Source: Mucilaginibacter sp. OK268 (GTDB lineage Bacteria; Bacteroidota; Bacteroidia; Sphingobacteriales; Sphingobacteriaceae). From it: DNA of 64,000 nt. A model generated the notes under the pieces. That model ran no database searches, was not told where the DNA came from, and saw only the letters and a list, made by a program, of their open reading frames with translations. This document shows, piece by piece, positions 53,341 through 62,922 of this stretch. Positions within the stretch are counted from its first letter, which is position 1, and every line of letters starts with the position of its first letter. Location of the stretch: the NCBI RefSeq assembly GCF_900103125.1, contig NZ_FNJV01000002.1:992001-1056000 (forward strand), read 5' to 3'. Both the position numbers and the translations under genes were made by a program.

Positions 53341-53572
53341 TCGTCTGAATCAGAATTTTCAGAATTAAAGAATTAACAGAATGGAGATTTAATTCTGAAA
53401 ACGGCGAAGCCCTCAACGGAGTTAATTCTGATTCAGACAAAAGATCCATAAAAATTATGGTTTACACTGCAAACCGTTTTTTTACAGTAAAATAAAAACA
53501 ACTAATTGATTACCAACTAATTAAATAAGTGTAAACCATAAAAAGTGTAAACCATGTAAACCCACTTTTTTA
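53341..53572. repeat. Dispersed intergenic repeat, family I, copy 2
   Basis: The left half is an inverted repeat of GTCTGAATCAGAATTTTCAG and AATTCTGATTCAGAC. The right half has TATGGTTTACACTGC, ATTGATTACCAACTAATTA and GTGTAAACCATGTAAACCCA. The part order matches 13192-13385. Confidence 0.65.
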
Positions 53573-53596
53573 GCAAAATGGCTGCCTGTTCAGGTA

Positions 53597-54004
53597 TCAA
53601 TCAAAATCAACCTTCCGGTTTTCCTTTTTGGTGGAGTGTTTCTTTTTGTCATCCAGGCGGGCGGCTTTGGCGGCCTTACTTACTTTGGTGGGTTTACGTA
53701 CTTTGGGTTTCTGCAATGCCCGGGTAAGTAATAATATCAATCGTTCAATAGCTTTCTCTTTGTTGAGATATTGGCTACGCTCTTCATCACAGATCACCTG
53801 TACTAAACCATCTTTATTTAAGCGGTTTTGTAATTTATCGTTCAGCAGTAATTTCTCCTCTTCGGTAAACAGTTCGGAGCCGTCTACATTAAATAAAAGC
53901 TCCACCTTGCTCGATACTTTATTTACATTTTGACCGCCCTTACCCCCACTACGCGAGGTTTTATAAGTAATTTCTTTTTGCAGCTCAGATTTAGTAAGGT
54001 TCAT
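53597..54004 (-). CDS. arfB: Alternative ribosome-rescue factor ArfB (YaeJ-like peptidyl-tRNA hydrolase)
   Basis: Rescues stalled ribosomes by hydrolysing peptidyl-tRNA without a stop codon. The 135-residue protein has the class I release-factor GGQ motif at 23-25 in SRSGGKGGQNVNK. It lacks codon-recognition domains and ends with a basic tail (KKHSTKKENRKVDFD) that enters the mRNA channel. These features match ArfB. The -7 element ends 4 bp before the ATG, so the mRNA is probably leaderless. Confidence 0.92.
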   Translation of the reverse strand: MNLTKSELQKEITYKTSRSGGKGGQNVNKVSSKVELLFNVDGSELFTEEEKLLLNDKLQNRLNKDGLVQVICDEERSQYLNKEKAIERLILLLTRALQKPKVRKPTKVSKAAKAARLDDKKKHSTKKENRKVDFD

Positions 54005-54008
54005 TCGG

Positions 54009-54016
54009 CAAAGGTA
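54009..54016 (-). promoter_or_regulatory. -7 promoter element (TACCTTTG) abutting the arfB start
   Basis: Read on the minus strand, TACCTTTG ends 4 bp before the ATG at 54004, the same distance as in gpmI and pabB. Confidence 0.6.
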
Positions 54017-54034
54017 ACTATTTAGGTTAATTGG

Positions 54035-54127
54035 GTGAGTGGTTGATTAAGTGGGCAGTTACCAGAATTTGCGGACAATTATTCTACCCAATCAACTACT
54101 CACTTAATCAACCACTCACCTACCAAT
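54035..54127. repeat. Inverted array (GTGGTTGATTAAGTG / CACTTAATCAACCAC), site G2
   Basis: GAGTGGTTGATTAAGTGGG faces ACTCACTTAATCAACCACTC with a 34-bp middle. It is the same architecture as the period-7 arrays but with different words, between arfB and cmk. Confidence 0.75.
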
Positions 54128-54159
54128 CAATCACAATTATTTGTATTTTAGCTACGCTT

Positions 54160-54834
54160 ATGAGTAAAAACATAGTAGTGGCAATTGATGGTTATTCATC
54201 ATGCGGTAAAAGCACACTGGCCAAAGCTTTAGCTAAAAAACTTCATTTTATTTATGTGGATAGCGGTGCGATGTATCGCGCTGTTGCTCTGTATTTTTTG
54301 CGCAACAATATCGACGTGACCAATCACGATCAAATTGCAGAAGCATTAAAAAACATCCATCTCAATTTTCACTCCCGTGATTACCAGACACACATCACCC
54401 TAAACGGTGAAGAGGTATCTGAGGAGATCCGCCTGATGCCGGTATCTGATAAAGTAAGTGAAGTATCTGCTATTCGCGAAGTGCGTAAAGAGATGGTTAA
54501 ACAGCAGCAGCGCATGGGTCATTCTAAAAACATCGTGATGGACGGGCGCGACATAGGCACAACGGTTTTCCCGGATGCTGATGTAAAAATCTTCATGACT
54601 GCTGATCCTAAAGTACGCGCCGAAAGACGTTACAACGAGATCAAGGATAAGAACCCCGAAATTACATTAGAAGATATATTTGAGAATATAGCCCATCGCG
54701 ATTACCAGGACACCACCCGTGAGGAAAGTCCGCTTGTAAGAGCTGATGATGCCATTATATTGGATAATACCAACCTCACCCCGCAACAACAACTGGACTT
54801 TGCCCTGGATAAGGTAAAACCGCTTATTGTTTAA
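54160..54834 (+). CDS. cmk: Cytidylate kinase
   Basis: Phosphorylates CMP and dCMP. The 224-residue protein starts at the ATG at 54160; the frame upstream runs through a repeat. The P-loop is GYSSCGKST (Gly11-Thr19), unusual in having Tyr-Ser-Ser-Cys where most cytidylate kinases have Pro-Ala-Gly-Ser. FIYVDSGAMYRAVA, the VMDGRDIGTTVFPDA block and RYNEIKDK follow as in the family. Its 3' end overlaps the convergent cupin gene by 4 bp. Confidence 0.94.
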   Translation: MSKNIVVAIDGYSSCGKSTLAKALAKKLHFIYVDSGAMYRAVALYFLRNNIDVTNHDQIAEALKNIHLNFHSRDYQTHITLNGEEVSEEIRLMPVSDKVSEVSAIREVRKEMVKQQQRMGHSKNIVMDGRDIGTTVFPDADVKIFMTADPKVRAERRYNEIKDKNPEITLEDIFENIAHRDYQDTTREESPLVRADDAIILDNTNLTPQQQLDFALDKVKPLIV

Positions 54835-55172
54835 GGTTTTAAAAAATCTCCATCGATAATTAACAGCTTCACACCGCCGGCAGAGACAGACCGGTGTGAG
54901 CTCAGATCATCAGACACGATATAGGTCATGCCTTTGGTTAAGACAAAGGCCTCTCCGTTTTGGAGTTCGCTCACAAACTCCCCTTCCAGGCAATGTACAA
55001 TATGCCCTTTTTGGCACCAGTGATCGGCCAGGTATCCTGCAGAATATTCTACCAGGCGCAGCCTAAGACCATTAAGCAATAATGTTTGCCAAAACGCAGT
55101 TCCGGTTTCGCCTTTGTGCTCCGTTTTTTCAACCGACGACCAATCAATAGTTTGAAAAGGTATATGGTACAT
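54831..55172 (-). CDS. DHCW-motif cupin protein
   Basis: The 113-residue single-domain cupin has the family motif around ADHWCQKGHIVHCLEGE (residues about 48-64), with His residues placed as metal ligands, and a second cupin motif near SDDLSSHRS. Function is unknown; small cupins often bind a metal or ligand. It starts 18 bp after the deaminase stop and overlaps the cmk end by 4 bp, so termination of the two genes interleaves. Confidence 0.8.
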   Translation of the reverse strand: MYHIPFQTIDWSSVEKTEHKGETGTAFWQTLLLNGLRLRLVEYSAGYLADHWCQKGHIVHCLEGEFVSELQNGEAFVLTKGMTYIVSDDLSSHRSVSAGGVKLLIIDGDFLKP

Positions 55173-55190
55173 GGTTTGAGAATTATTTGT

Positions 55191-55643
55191 TTATCCTACA
55201 AACTTTTCGGCCTTAACTCCAAAGTGGTTTAAAAAATCAACCCCTTCATCGCTGGCTAAACCTTTGTATTCGGCGTATGACTTATCAAAATATACGTGCT
55301 TGATACCTGCCGAAAATATAAGGCGGGCACAAGGCAGACAAGGCGATAAGGTGGTGTATAAGGTAGCTCCTTCCAGCCTGGCGCCATTTTTTACAGCATA
55401 GAGTATGGCATTTTCTTCGGCGTGTAGTGCCAAAGAGCAGCTCCCTTTTGAATCACGGGGGCAGCCCTCGCCAGGCCACTCCTCGTCGCAATTATGGGTA
55501 TGTGCGGGCGGCCCGTTATAGCCGATGGATATAATACGGGTGTCGCGCGTTAAAACAGCGCCTACCTGGGCTTTAACGCAGTGTGAGCGCTTGGCCAGAT
55601 CAGTGGCGAGGTTCATAAAGATGTTATCGAAACTTGGTTTCAT
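55191..55643 (-). CDS. Deoxycytidylate (dCMP) deaminase family protein
   Basis: Deaminates dCMP to dUMP for thymidylate synthesis. The 150-residue zinc enzyme has HAEENAILYA (His74, catalytic Glu76) and LSPCLPCARLIF (Cys102, Cys105) as zinc ligands. A second set of Cys/His (HTHNCDEEWPGEGCPR) in the N-terminal half is typical of dCMP deaminases and ComEB. It precedes the cupin gene by 18 bp. Confidence 0.93.
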   Translation of the reverse strand: MKPSFDNIFMNLATDLAKRSHCVKAQVGAVLTRDTRIISIGYNGPPAHTHNCDEEWPGEGCPRDSKGSCSLALHAEENAILYAVKNGARLEGATLYTTLSPCLPCARLIFSAGIKHVYFDKSYAEYKGLASDEGVDFLNHFGVKAEKFVG

Positions 55644-55644
55644 A

Positions 55645-55735
55645 ATCTTAAATCATTAAGTCATTAAACATCATTGGGTCATTACTTCATTTAAAAATGA
55701 CTTAATGACCCAATGATCAAATGATTGGTAAAATA
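55645..55735. repeat. Period-8 inverted array, site F (AATGACTT words)
   Basis: TCATTAAGTCATTAAACATC and GGGTCATTACTTCATT on the left face AATGACTT, AATGACCC and AATGATCA on the right, between two same-strand genes. Confidence 0.75.
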
Positions 55736-57367
55736 TTAATGTCCGCCTTTTACTTCAACATGGTCAAGGTCGATACCCTGGCCGCGAAGTTCACGGCTCA
55801 CTTTCCAGGCAAAATATGCCAGGTAAGCAAAACCTAATACCGGTACAATGTACGAGAAATGGATACCGCTCATGCCTGGTATAACGTTACCTGCACCATC
55901 GGCAATTTTCCCTTGTAGAGGCGGGATAATTGAACCACCCAGGATCATCATAATCAAAAATGCTGAACCCTGGCTGGTGTATTTACCCAAACCGGTAATA
56001 GCCAATGAGAATATGGATGGCCACATGATAGAGCAGCATAAACCACCGCTAATGAAAGCGAAAGTAGCTACCCTGCCGGTAGTGAACAAACCGATCAGCA
56101 TAAATATAACACCCAGTATACCCAATACAGATAAGGTACGCGTTGGCTTTTGCTGACCAATAAAGAAGGCCACAATAAGCACCGCCACACAAACCGCGTA
56201 AACATACAGGTTACTTACGTTTACACCGGTCACCGCGTTTACCAGCAATACCAGGCCAAACGCTACAAACGGAACCAAAACGTATAAAATGTATTTGGTT
56301 GATGTTGAAAGATTGAAAGCCCCGATTGAACCTGCAAAACGACCGATCATTAAACTACCCCAGTATAAAGATATATAAGGCGCAATGTCCGATTCGTTGA
56401 AGGAACCAAACTCAGGCGTTTTCAGTAATGAACCCATATTACTTTGAATAGTAACCTCGGTACCGACATAGGTAAAAATGGCCAGCATACCCAAAATCAA
56501 TTGTGGGTATTGCATAGCGCCCCAGCCTTCTTTGCTTTGTTTAGCAGCGAAAATGGTACCTACAAGGGTGAATACAATAATAGCAAGGGAGGCGTAAACA
56601 AAATACTGACTTGGGATGCCAATAGATTTACTCAGCGGGTCAGCAGCCAATATCAATAAAAACGCGATGAATATGATAAATAATGGTGTATTCGCCTTTT
56701 TGCTCGATTCAATTTTTTCGTCGCTGGTAACCTTTGGCAGGTTTGAAAACCAAAAGAATACGGCTACAGCTATAAATAAGGCTGCCAGCATATAATAAAG
56801 GTTATTGATAGACGATATTTTAACTTCCGGTTTAACTTCGGAATTTGCAGTACCAAATAATACCACACTAACAACGATCGGCCCCAATAAGGCTCCTATA
56901 TTATTGATACTACCTGCAAAATTTAAACGGTTTGAGCCTGTTTCGGCAGGGCCCAAAGCCACCACAAAGGGGTTCGCGGCAGTTTGCTGTAAGGAGAAAC
57001 CAACAGCTATAATAAAGAATACAGCTAATATGAAACCAAACGCTCCGCTGGCAACAGCAGGTATCATGCCTAATGCACCTATCGCTGATATAACTAAACC
57101 TAAAATGATACCATTTTTATAACCCAACTTATTCATGATATCAACCTTACTGGCTTGCGATGCAAAATAAAGTATCAATGAGCCTATAAAGTATCCACCA
57201 TAAAAGGTAAAATCGATCAACTGCGACTCAAATTGAGTAAGATGAAAATGCGTTTTACAAAATGGTATAAAGATACCGTTAGATGCGGCTAAAAAACCCC
57301 AGAAGAAAAACACAGTAATCAGCGTGTATAATGCCGAACTGTAATTTTTATTGTCTTTTTGTTCCAT
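55736..57367 (-). CDS. Sugar MFS transporter, FucP/GluP-like
   Basis: The 543-residue inner-membrane protein of the major facilitator superfamily has 12 or more helices. [19 protein letters not shown] at the N-terminus, [14 protein letters not shown] and [18 protein letters not shown] are hallmarks of the fucose/glucose-galactose proton symporter branch. It is about 100 residues longer than E. coli FucP because of an extended middle with extra hydrophobic segments. The substrate, probably a hexose, is not determined. The gene stands alone. Confidence 0.88.
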   Translation of the reverse strand: MEQKDNKNYSSALYTLITVFFFWGFLAASNGIFIPFCKTHFHLTQFESQLIDFTFYGGYFIGSLILYFASQASKVDIMNKLGYKNGIILGLVISAIGALGMIPAVASGAFGFILAVFFIIAVGFSLQQTAANPFVVALGPAETGSNRLNFAGSINNIGALLGPIVVSVVLFGTANSEVKPEVKISSINNLYYMLAALFIAVAVFFWFSNLPKVTSDEKIESSKKANTPLFIIFIAFLLILAADPLSKSIGIPSQYFVYASLAIIVFTLVGTIFAAKQSKEGWGAMQYPQLILGMLAIFTYVGTEVTIQSNMGSLLKTPEFGSFNESDIAPYISLYWGSLMIGRFAGSIGAFNLSTSTKYILYVLVPFVAFGLVLLVNAVTGVNVSNLYVYAVCVAVLIVAFFIGQQKPTRTLSVLGILGVIFMLIGLFTTGRVATFAFISGGLCCSIMWPSIFSLAITGLGKYTSQGSAFLIMMILGGSIIPPLQGKIADGAGNVIPGMSGIHFSYIVPVLGFAYLAYFAWKVSRELRGQGIDLDHVEVKGGH

Positions 57368-57537
57368 TTTTAAGTTTAGTTATACAGAATGTATTTTGAA
57401 TCGCTAAACATAAATCAATTTTTGTAAATGTTATTATTCTTTTTCAAATTAAATAAATCACAATTTTAAGTTTCGTTGTTTAAGAGATAAAATTGCATAT
57501 TCGCATGGTTCAAAATTTTGGAACATAAGCCTAAATA

Positions 57538-58194
57538 ATGATAGAAGCTGTTATTTCGGGATTGGGGATAGGATTAGTGTTGACGTTTTTGACTGGCCCG
57601 GTCTTTTTTGCTCTTATTAAAACCAGCATCGAAAAAGGTTTTCATGCCGGTGTTGCATTAGCACTCGGTGTAGTTAGCAGTGATGTGGTTTTCGTGGGAG
57701 CAATTTTATTTGGCTCTCAATATTTTGATATATCTAACCATGCCAAAACCATAGCCGGGGTTGTAGGCAGCATTATATTATTTAGTGTGGGTATACGCTA
57801 CCTGTTTAAAAAGGGCGAAGTGAATTATGAAAACAAAGTCCCCTCGGGTATAAACCGTGCGGGCTACTTTTTGAAAGGGTTTTTGATGTGCATTTTTAAC
57901 CCCACTCTCCTATTTCATTGGATCACAGTGATCGGTACCGCGAGTACCGTTTTTCATGAAGGTGTGGCACATCGTTCCTTTAAAATTGCGGTGATGTTTG
58001 CCACGGTACTTATAGTACAGTTTGGCATGGATATCACCAAAGCTTTTTATGCTAATAAATTGCGGGATAAGATTTCCGTCAAACTGGTCCATCGCCTTAA
58101 TGAGGTGGCCGGTATTGCGCTGATTATAGCTTCATTGATATTGGTGGATAAACTGGTTACCCACTTTGTTTTTTCGGCACCAGCAGGATCTTAG
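57538..58194 (+). CDS. LysE-family translocator
   Basis: The 218-residue membrane protein has about six helices and the LysE/RhtB signature GLVLTFLTGPVFFALIKTSI near the N-terminus, followed by a glycine-rich second helix (LALGVVSSDVVFVG). Members export amino acids such as lysine, threonine or leucine; substrate unknown here. It is divergent from the sugar porter gene. Confidence 0.85.
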   Translation: MIEAVISGLGIGLVLTFLTGPVFFALIKTSIEKGFHAGVALALGVVSSDVVFVGAILFGSQYFDISNHAKTIAGVVGSIILFSVGIRYLFKKGEVNYENKVPSGINRAGYFLKGFLMCIFNPTLLFHWITVIGTASTVFHEGVAHRSFKIAVMFATVLIVQFGMDITKAFYANKLRDKISVKLVHRLNEVAGIALIIASLILVDKLVTHFVFSAPAGS

Positions 58195-58291
58195 CCCCCT
58201 CCTTAATTATTGAATTAGTGATTTATTGAAATATTGAGTTTATTTTTCTTCTCAGTTAGTAGTTAAGTTTCGGTTGAAATCAGATATAAAC

Positions 58292-58319
58292 AAAAAAGGC
58301 GATGAAGAATCACCGCCTT
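58292..58319 (-). terminator. Terminator after the purF-like gene
   Basis: The minus strand reads AAGGCGGTGA, loop, TCATCGCCTT, then TTTTTG; it lies about 32 bp beyond the stop at 58351. Confidence 0.75.
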
Positions 58320-58350
58320 GAATATCATATTACCCCTTTAGGGATAGGGA

Positions 58351-60258
58351 TTACATATAAGCCCTTTGGTTTTTACCTTCCATCCAGTTTACAAAAGCGC
58401 GGTTAACTACTTTGTTACCACCTGGGGTTGGATAATCACCGCTGAAATACCAATCGCCGGTGTGATCCGGGCAGGCAATGTGCAGGTTATCTAAGGTTTG
58501 GTATAAAACTTCCACCTTACATTTGATATCTTTTGGCGTAATGATCTGTGCTATACGATCCGAAATCTGCTGATCTGTAAATAAAGAGTAGATCTCTTTT
58601 ACGTAGTTCTCTACCTCTTCTTTTGGCAATTTGGCGCTATCCTTACATTTCTGGTAAACATCCAGAATAATATCTTCACGATCCATTTCTTTCAGCAGGC
58701 TGATCGCTGCTTCGAAAGCTACGAACTCACCCATTCTTGACATATCGATACCATAACAATCTGGGTAACGGATCTGCGGAGCAGATGAAACTACTACCAC
58801 TTTCTTAGGGCCCAATCTGTCTAATATTTTCAGGATACTTTGCTTTAATGTGGTACCGCGTACAATCGAATCATCCAGAACTACCAGTGTATCGGTATTC
58901 TTTTTGATTAATCCATAAGTGGTATCATATACGTGCGCAACCATCTCGCTGCGGTCGGCATCCTGGGTAATAAAGGTACGCAGCTTTACATCCTTAATAG
59001 CTATCTTTTCAACTCTTGGCGCTATCTTTAATACCTCGGTCAGCTCCTCTTCACTTATCTTATCGTCGCGATTCAGTAGCCTGTCGCGTTGGTATTTCTT
59101 TACATATTTGTGTATCCCTTCAACCATGCCATAAAAAGCAACCTCGGCGGTATTTGGTATATAGGAAAATACGGTATTCTGAATATCGTTATCAACCGCG
59201 TCCAATATCTGCGGGCAAAGTAATCTGCCCAATTGTTTACGCTCGCGGTAGATAGATGAATCGCTGCCGCGTGAAAAATAGATCCGCTCAAAGGAACAGG
59301 CTTTCTTTTCCAATGGTTCGCTGAACATATCCTCAGTTATCTTACCGTTCTTTTTAACGATAAGCGCATGACCGGGGCGAATCTCTTTAATATCTTCAAC
59401 AGGTATGTTAAAGGCAGTTTGGATAGCCGGACGCTCTGAAGCCGCAACAACTATCTCATCATTATAATAATAATATGCCGGACGAATACCAACCGGATCG
59501 CGCATTACAAAGGCGTCGCCATGACCAATGATACCGGCAATGGTATAACCACCATCCCAGTTTTTGGCTGATTTGCGAAGGATCTTGGCTACGTCCATAT
59601 CATTGGCTATCAGCTTACTGATCTCCATATTATCGTCCAAGCCTTCGCGTTTGTACTGATCAAACAGGCCCTGATTCTCAGTATCCAGGAAGTGGCCTAT
59701 TTTTTCAAGAACGGTAATGGTATCGGCTTTTTCTTTAGGATGCTGACCCAGGTCATATAACTGCTGCAATAGCTCATCAACATTGGTCATGTTAAAGTTA
59801 CCGGCGATAACCAGGTTACGGGTCATCCAGTTGTTTTGCCTTAAAAATGGGTGGCAGCTCTCGATGCTGTTTTTGCCGTGGGTACCGTATCGCAGGTGCC
59901 CGAGCAAAACTTCGCCCGTAAAGCTTACATTTTCCTTCAACCATTCGGTATCAGCCAGTTTTTCAGGACTTTCTTTCTGAATATCAGCGAATTTCTTCTG
60001 GATGTATTCAAAAATATCAGCAACAGCATTTGATGCCATTGATCGGTGCCTGCTGATGTACCGCTTGCCAGGCTCTATGTCCAGTTTAATGGTAGCAACC
60101 CCCGCACCATCCTGGCCGCGGTTATGTTGTTTCTCCATTAAAAGGTAAAGCTTGTTCAAGCCGTACAGAGCTGTTCCGTACTTTTTCTGATAATAAGACA
60201 GTGGCTTTAAGAGGCGGATAAATGCCACACCGCATTCATGTTTAATCTGATCGCTCAT
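58351..60258 (-). CDS. Amidophosphoribosyltransferase-like protein (PurF family, long form)
   Basis: PurF transfers glutamine ammonia to PRPP to start purine synthesis. This 635-residue protein is 130-160 residues longer than usual PurF. The N-terminal nucleophile hydrolase domain has Cys9 (HECGVAF), which would be exposed only after removal of an 8-residue propeptide, as in Bacillus PurF. GLNKLYLLMEKQHNRGQDGAG and LLGHLRYGTHG follow. The phosphoribosyltransferase domain has the PRPP motif VVLDDSIVRGTT (about 456-470). Extra segments lie at 70-110 and at the C-terminus. It could be the main PurF or a paralogue. Confidence 0.87.
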   Translation of the reverse strand: MSDQIKHECGVAFIRLLKPLSYYQKKYGTALYGLNKLYLLMEKQHNRGQDGAGVATIKLDIEPGKRYISRHRSMASNAVADIFEYIQKKFADIQKESPEKLADTEWLKENVSFTGEVLLGHLRYGTHGKNSIESCHPFLRQNNWMTRNLVIAGNFNMTNVDELLQQLYDLGQHPKEKADTITVLEKIGHFLDTENQGLFDQYKREGLDDNMEISKLIANDMDVAKILRKSAKNWDGGYTIAGIIGHGDAFVMRDPVGIRPAYYYYNDEIVVAASERPAIQTAFNIPVEDIKEIRPGHALIVKKNGKITEDMFSEPLEKKACSFERIYFSRGSDSSIYRERKQLGRLLCPQILDAVDNDIQNTVFSYIPNTAEVAFYGMVEGIHKYVKKYQRDRLLNRDDKISEEELTEVLKIAPRVEKIAIKDVKLRTFITQDADRSEMVAHVYDTTYGLIKKNTDTLVVLDDSIVRGTTLKQSILKILDRLGPKKVVVVSSAPQIRYPDCYGIDMSRMGEFVAFEAAISLLKEMDREDIILDVYQKCKDSAKLPKEEVENYVKEIYSLFTDQQISDRIAQIITPKDIKCKVEVLYQTLDNLHIACPDHTGDWYFSGDYPTPGGNKVVNRAFVNWMEGKNQRAYM

Positions 60259-60275
60259 GATTTGGAATGAGGCTG

Positions 60276-60283
60276 CAAAGGTA
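60276..60283 (-). promoter_or_regulatory. -7 promoter element (TACCTTTG) for the purF-like gene
   Basis: On the minus strand an exact TAnnTTTG match lies 17 bp before the ATG at 60258. Confidence 0.6.
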
Positions 60284-60463
60284 TCATTTTATAACGAACT
60301 ATCCCTATATCAATTGTCATTAAACAGTAGTTTGTGGATAAGTTACCAAAACGTTAATTTCTTTACGCAGTAATTATCTAAGCCACTATTCTAACCACTC
60401 AAATTTAAACGATAATCCATTGAAATACAATCATGGTCAAGTAAAACTCATCTCCCAATCATC

Positions 60464-62440
60464 CTATTTTGCAAAGCCTACCATCTGGTGCAATGTTACC
60501 GGATCATAAACCCGGCCGCCTTTTATAACAACCGAAACATTACGTATATCCCTGATATTTTTTAATGGGTCGCCATCAATAATGATCAGATCGGCTTGTT
60601 TGCCTGCTTCAACAGATCCGGTTTGCTTATCCATCTTCATCACGGTGGCCGGCACAATAGTAGCCGTTCTTATAGCCTGCGCTGGTGTAAGTCCGGCTTC
60701 CACATAAAGCTCTAACTCCCTATCAAGACTATAACCAGGGAAACCCATATCCGTACCGGCTACAATAGGTACACCTGCATCATACAGTTTCTTTACCGCC
60801 TGTTTCATACTTGCCATTAATGGCTTGGCTTTAATGGCCTGCTCCGGCCCCTCACCCATATTTTTAAATAACGACTGCAACGGTAAAGGCAAATTATAAA
60901 ATGCAGGCTCCAATTGAGTTATATCATCTTTTAAGTTACGGAAGAAAAGCTCATAAACGCCTACTGTGGGGTCGATAACCACATGGTGCTGTTTGATAAA
61001 ATCAATAACGGCTATGCTCTTAGGGTCATCAAAATCAACAGAGCGATCTGCATTTCGTTTCATAATCGAATAAACATACTGAATGTGATTCACCATATTC
61101 ATCCCCGAATCAACGCCCTGCTGTAGGGTCATCCCATTAGGTATGTGCCCGGTTACCGTCAATCCAAGACGGTGGGCCTCATCACAAATTACCTTCACTA
61201 TTCCCGGTTTTACCGAACTGTATATTTTTATCTGAACAAAACCATTCTCTTTATAGCGGTCGACTGCCTTTATGGCTTCTTCTTTGGTATCAGCCTGTAT
61301 AATTCCCAAAGCCATTGGACCTTTGCCGTCAATAATACCAGCTTTTAATATATTAGGACCAATACCTTTCTCGCTATCAATGGCATCCTTAATCGCGTTG
61401 ATATATTCAAACTCATTACCGCAATCCCTAACGGTTGTAACCCCGGCGGCCAGGTAAGCCGGTCCCCACTCAGCCTGTTCAAAATGGGAGTGCATATCCC
61501 ACAAACCAGGTAAAATAGTTTTGCCCTTAGCATCAATCACTTTTGCGCCTGCGGGAATAGTTAACGACCCGGCTTTTCCTGTGCGCACAATAACACCTTT
61601 ATTGATCAATATCACCGCATCTGGGATATTAGTACCGGTTACTACATCATATAAAGTACCTCCAGTTATAGCGATGGTTTCATCAGCAGTACTGGCTTGT
61701 CTGGTGGCTTTTGTAAACAACTCCATACCGTAAGCAGCTGCCTTGCTGATCAATTGTGGCAGCAGCATTTCATACTGGGAGCGCATCGCCTCCAATTTAT
61801 CCCCTTCTGCATCATTGGTGATCAGGCAGATCAGGTTGCCTTTACTATCAGCCCAAAGCAATTCGTTACCCCAAACCAAACCGCTGATGGTAAACCGGTC
61901 GAGGGTTAATGTACTGCCATTAAAGCTGAGTTCATCCGTTCCTTCTTTTTTTATTTGAACCGAACCAAATGGCAGGGTGTGGATAATTTCGGGTTCATGT
62001 TGTTTTTTCCAGTACTGAAGGAGCACCTGCTGTACTGTTCCGGGTGAATATCCGGCTACGGTAAAACTGGAGGGTAATACCTTTTGTGTATAGGACGAAT
62101 CATTAACCCGGATAGAGGCTTCGCCGCCATGTATGGTAACTTTGTCATCTACCTTGGAGAACCTGGAAGTACTTCCTTTTATAGTAAGCTCCAGTGGATC
62201 ATTGACGGGGTTTACTTTTAACTCTGCCGTTAAAGGCACCGGCGAACCACGGTCAACAAATTTAAAGTCGATGCTGTATTGGATGGCATCTTTATATTTA
62301 TGCACCACATAGGTTTCTTTACCTATTTTTTGCGCAAACTTGTGCAAAAAGAAGGTGCCGCTATCGGCAGGAATATTAGTTTGGGCCTGTGCATGTACAA
62401 AAAATAGCGAAATAATGATAAACAGGATAGGCTTCTTCAT
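60464..62440 (-). CDS. Secreted amidohydrolase-family protein
   Basis: The 658-residue protein starts at the ATG at 62440 with a signal peptide (FIIISLFFVHAQAQ). The first 260 residues form a beta-rich domain without recognised family. The amidohydrolase barrel follows, with DMHSHF (metal HxH at about 314-316), TVTGHIPNG and NMVNHIQY histidines and Asp in AGTDMGFPG (about 562). Relatives are imidazolonepropionase- and prolidase-like enzymes that cleave dipeptides or cyclic amides in the periplasm. The substrate cannot be told. Confidence 0.85.
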   Translation of the reverse strand: MKKPILFIIISLFFVHAQAQTNIPADSGTFFLHKFAQKIGKETYVVHKYKDAIQYSIDFKFVDRGSPVPLTAELKVNPVNDPLELTIKGSTSRFSKVDDKVTIHGGEASIRVNDSSYTQKVLPSSFTVAGYSPGTVQQVLLQYWKKQHEPEIIHTLPFGSVQIKKEGTDELSFNGSTLTLDRFTISGLVWGNELLWADSKGNLICLITNDAEGDKLEAMRSQYEMLLPQLISKAAAYGMELFTKATRQASTADETIAITGGTLYDVVTGTNIPDAVILINKGVIVRTGKAGSLTIPAGAKVIDAKGKTILPGLWDMHSHFEQAEWGPAYLAAGVTTVRDCGNEFEYINAIKDAIDSEKGIGPNILKAGIIDGKGPMALGIIQADTKEEAIKAVDRYKENGFVQIKIYSSVKPGIVKVICDEAHRLGLTVTGHIPNGMTLQQGVDSGMNMVNHIQYVYSIMKRNADRSVDFDDPKSIAVIDFIKQHHVVIDPTVGVYELFFRNLKDDITQLEPAFYNLPLPLQSLFKNMGEGPEQAIKAKPLMASMKQAVKKLYDAGVPIVAGTDMGFPGYSLDRELELYVEAGLTPAQAIRTATIVPATVMKMDKQTGSVEAGKQADLIIIDGDPLKNIRDIRNVSVVIKGGRVYDPVTLHQMVGFAK

Positions 62441-62542
62441 AGGATAGTGAGGTATAGTAATAGGTATGATAAATGTATGACGATATTTTAAGACCATATG
62501 TTACAATGCCGGTTAAAAAGATAATTTATAAAACTAAAAAAA

Positions 62543-62864
62543 TAACTCAGATACTGGCAAATTTGCGGAGCATAAGACATCACTAAAATCCGGGCAGGAC
62601 TACCATCAAAAAAACTTTTTAAACCTTAAATTTTAACAAATTTCTGGTCGAAAACAGCGTAAAAACAGTTAAAAACTCATTCAAAACCATCGATTTTAAC
62701 ACTTTTTAACAAATTTTAACACGATTTTGATGTGTTTTGAAAACTTTAAAAAGTATTAAATTATTGATTATCAAAGAACTAAATACAAAACACCAGATTT
62801 TTGTGCCTCTTTTTCCCTTAACAAAACAGCCCGGTTTTCTCTTTTCTCAGAGAAAACCGGGCTG
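62543..62864 (-). repeat. Hairpin plus phased A/T-tract element, copy 2
   Basis: Read on the minus strand: CAGCCCGG hairpin, 45-bp spacer, TTGATAATCAATAATTTAAT, then AATACTTTTTAAAGTTTTCA. GTTAAAATTT, GTTAAAAAGT and GTTAAAATCG blocks follow, then T-tracts about every 11 bp, GTTAAAATTTAAGGTTTAAA and a TGCTCCGCAAA tail. The order and spacing match 31921-32255. In both cases the element points toward a downstream gene start, 103-185 bp away. Confidence 0.7.
62827..62864 (-). terminator. CAGCCCGG hairpin after the AlkB-like gene
   Basis: Perfect 15-bp arms (62827-62841 and 62850-62864; CAGCCCGGTTTTCTC) with an 8-nt loop, followed on the minus strand by TTTTGTT. Likely terminator and first part of the repeated element. 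Confidence 0.7.
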
Positions 62865-62922
62865 GTATTTATATAAAGATACGAAAATTAACGCTTAAAT
62901 CCAACAGCCTTAAATAGCCTTG

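Larger units (their letters stand above)
62441..62922. other. Intergenic region holding the second phased-tract element
   Basis: These 482 bp between the AlkB-like and amidohydrolase genes are mostly the hairpin plus A/T-tract element (62543-62864). No coding frame is seen. Confidence 0.6.
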
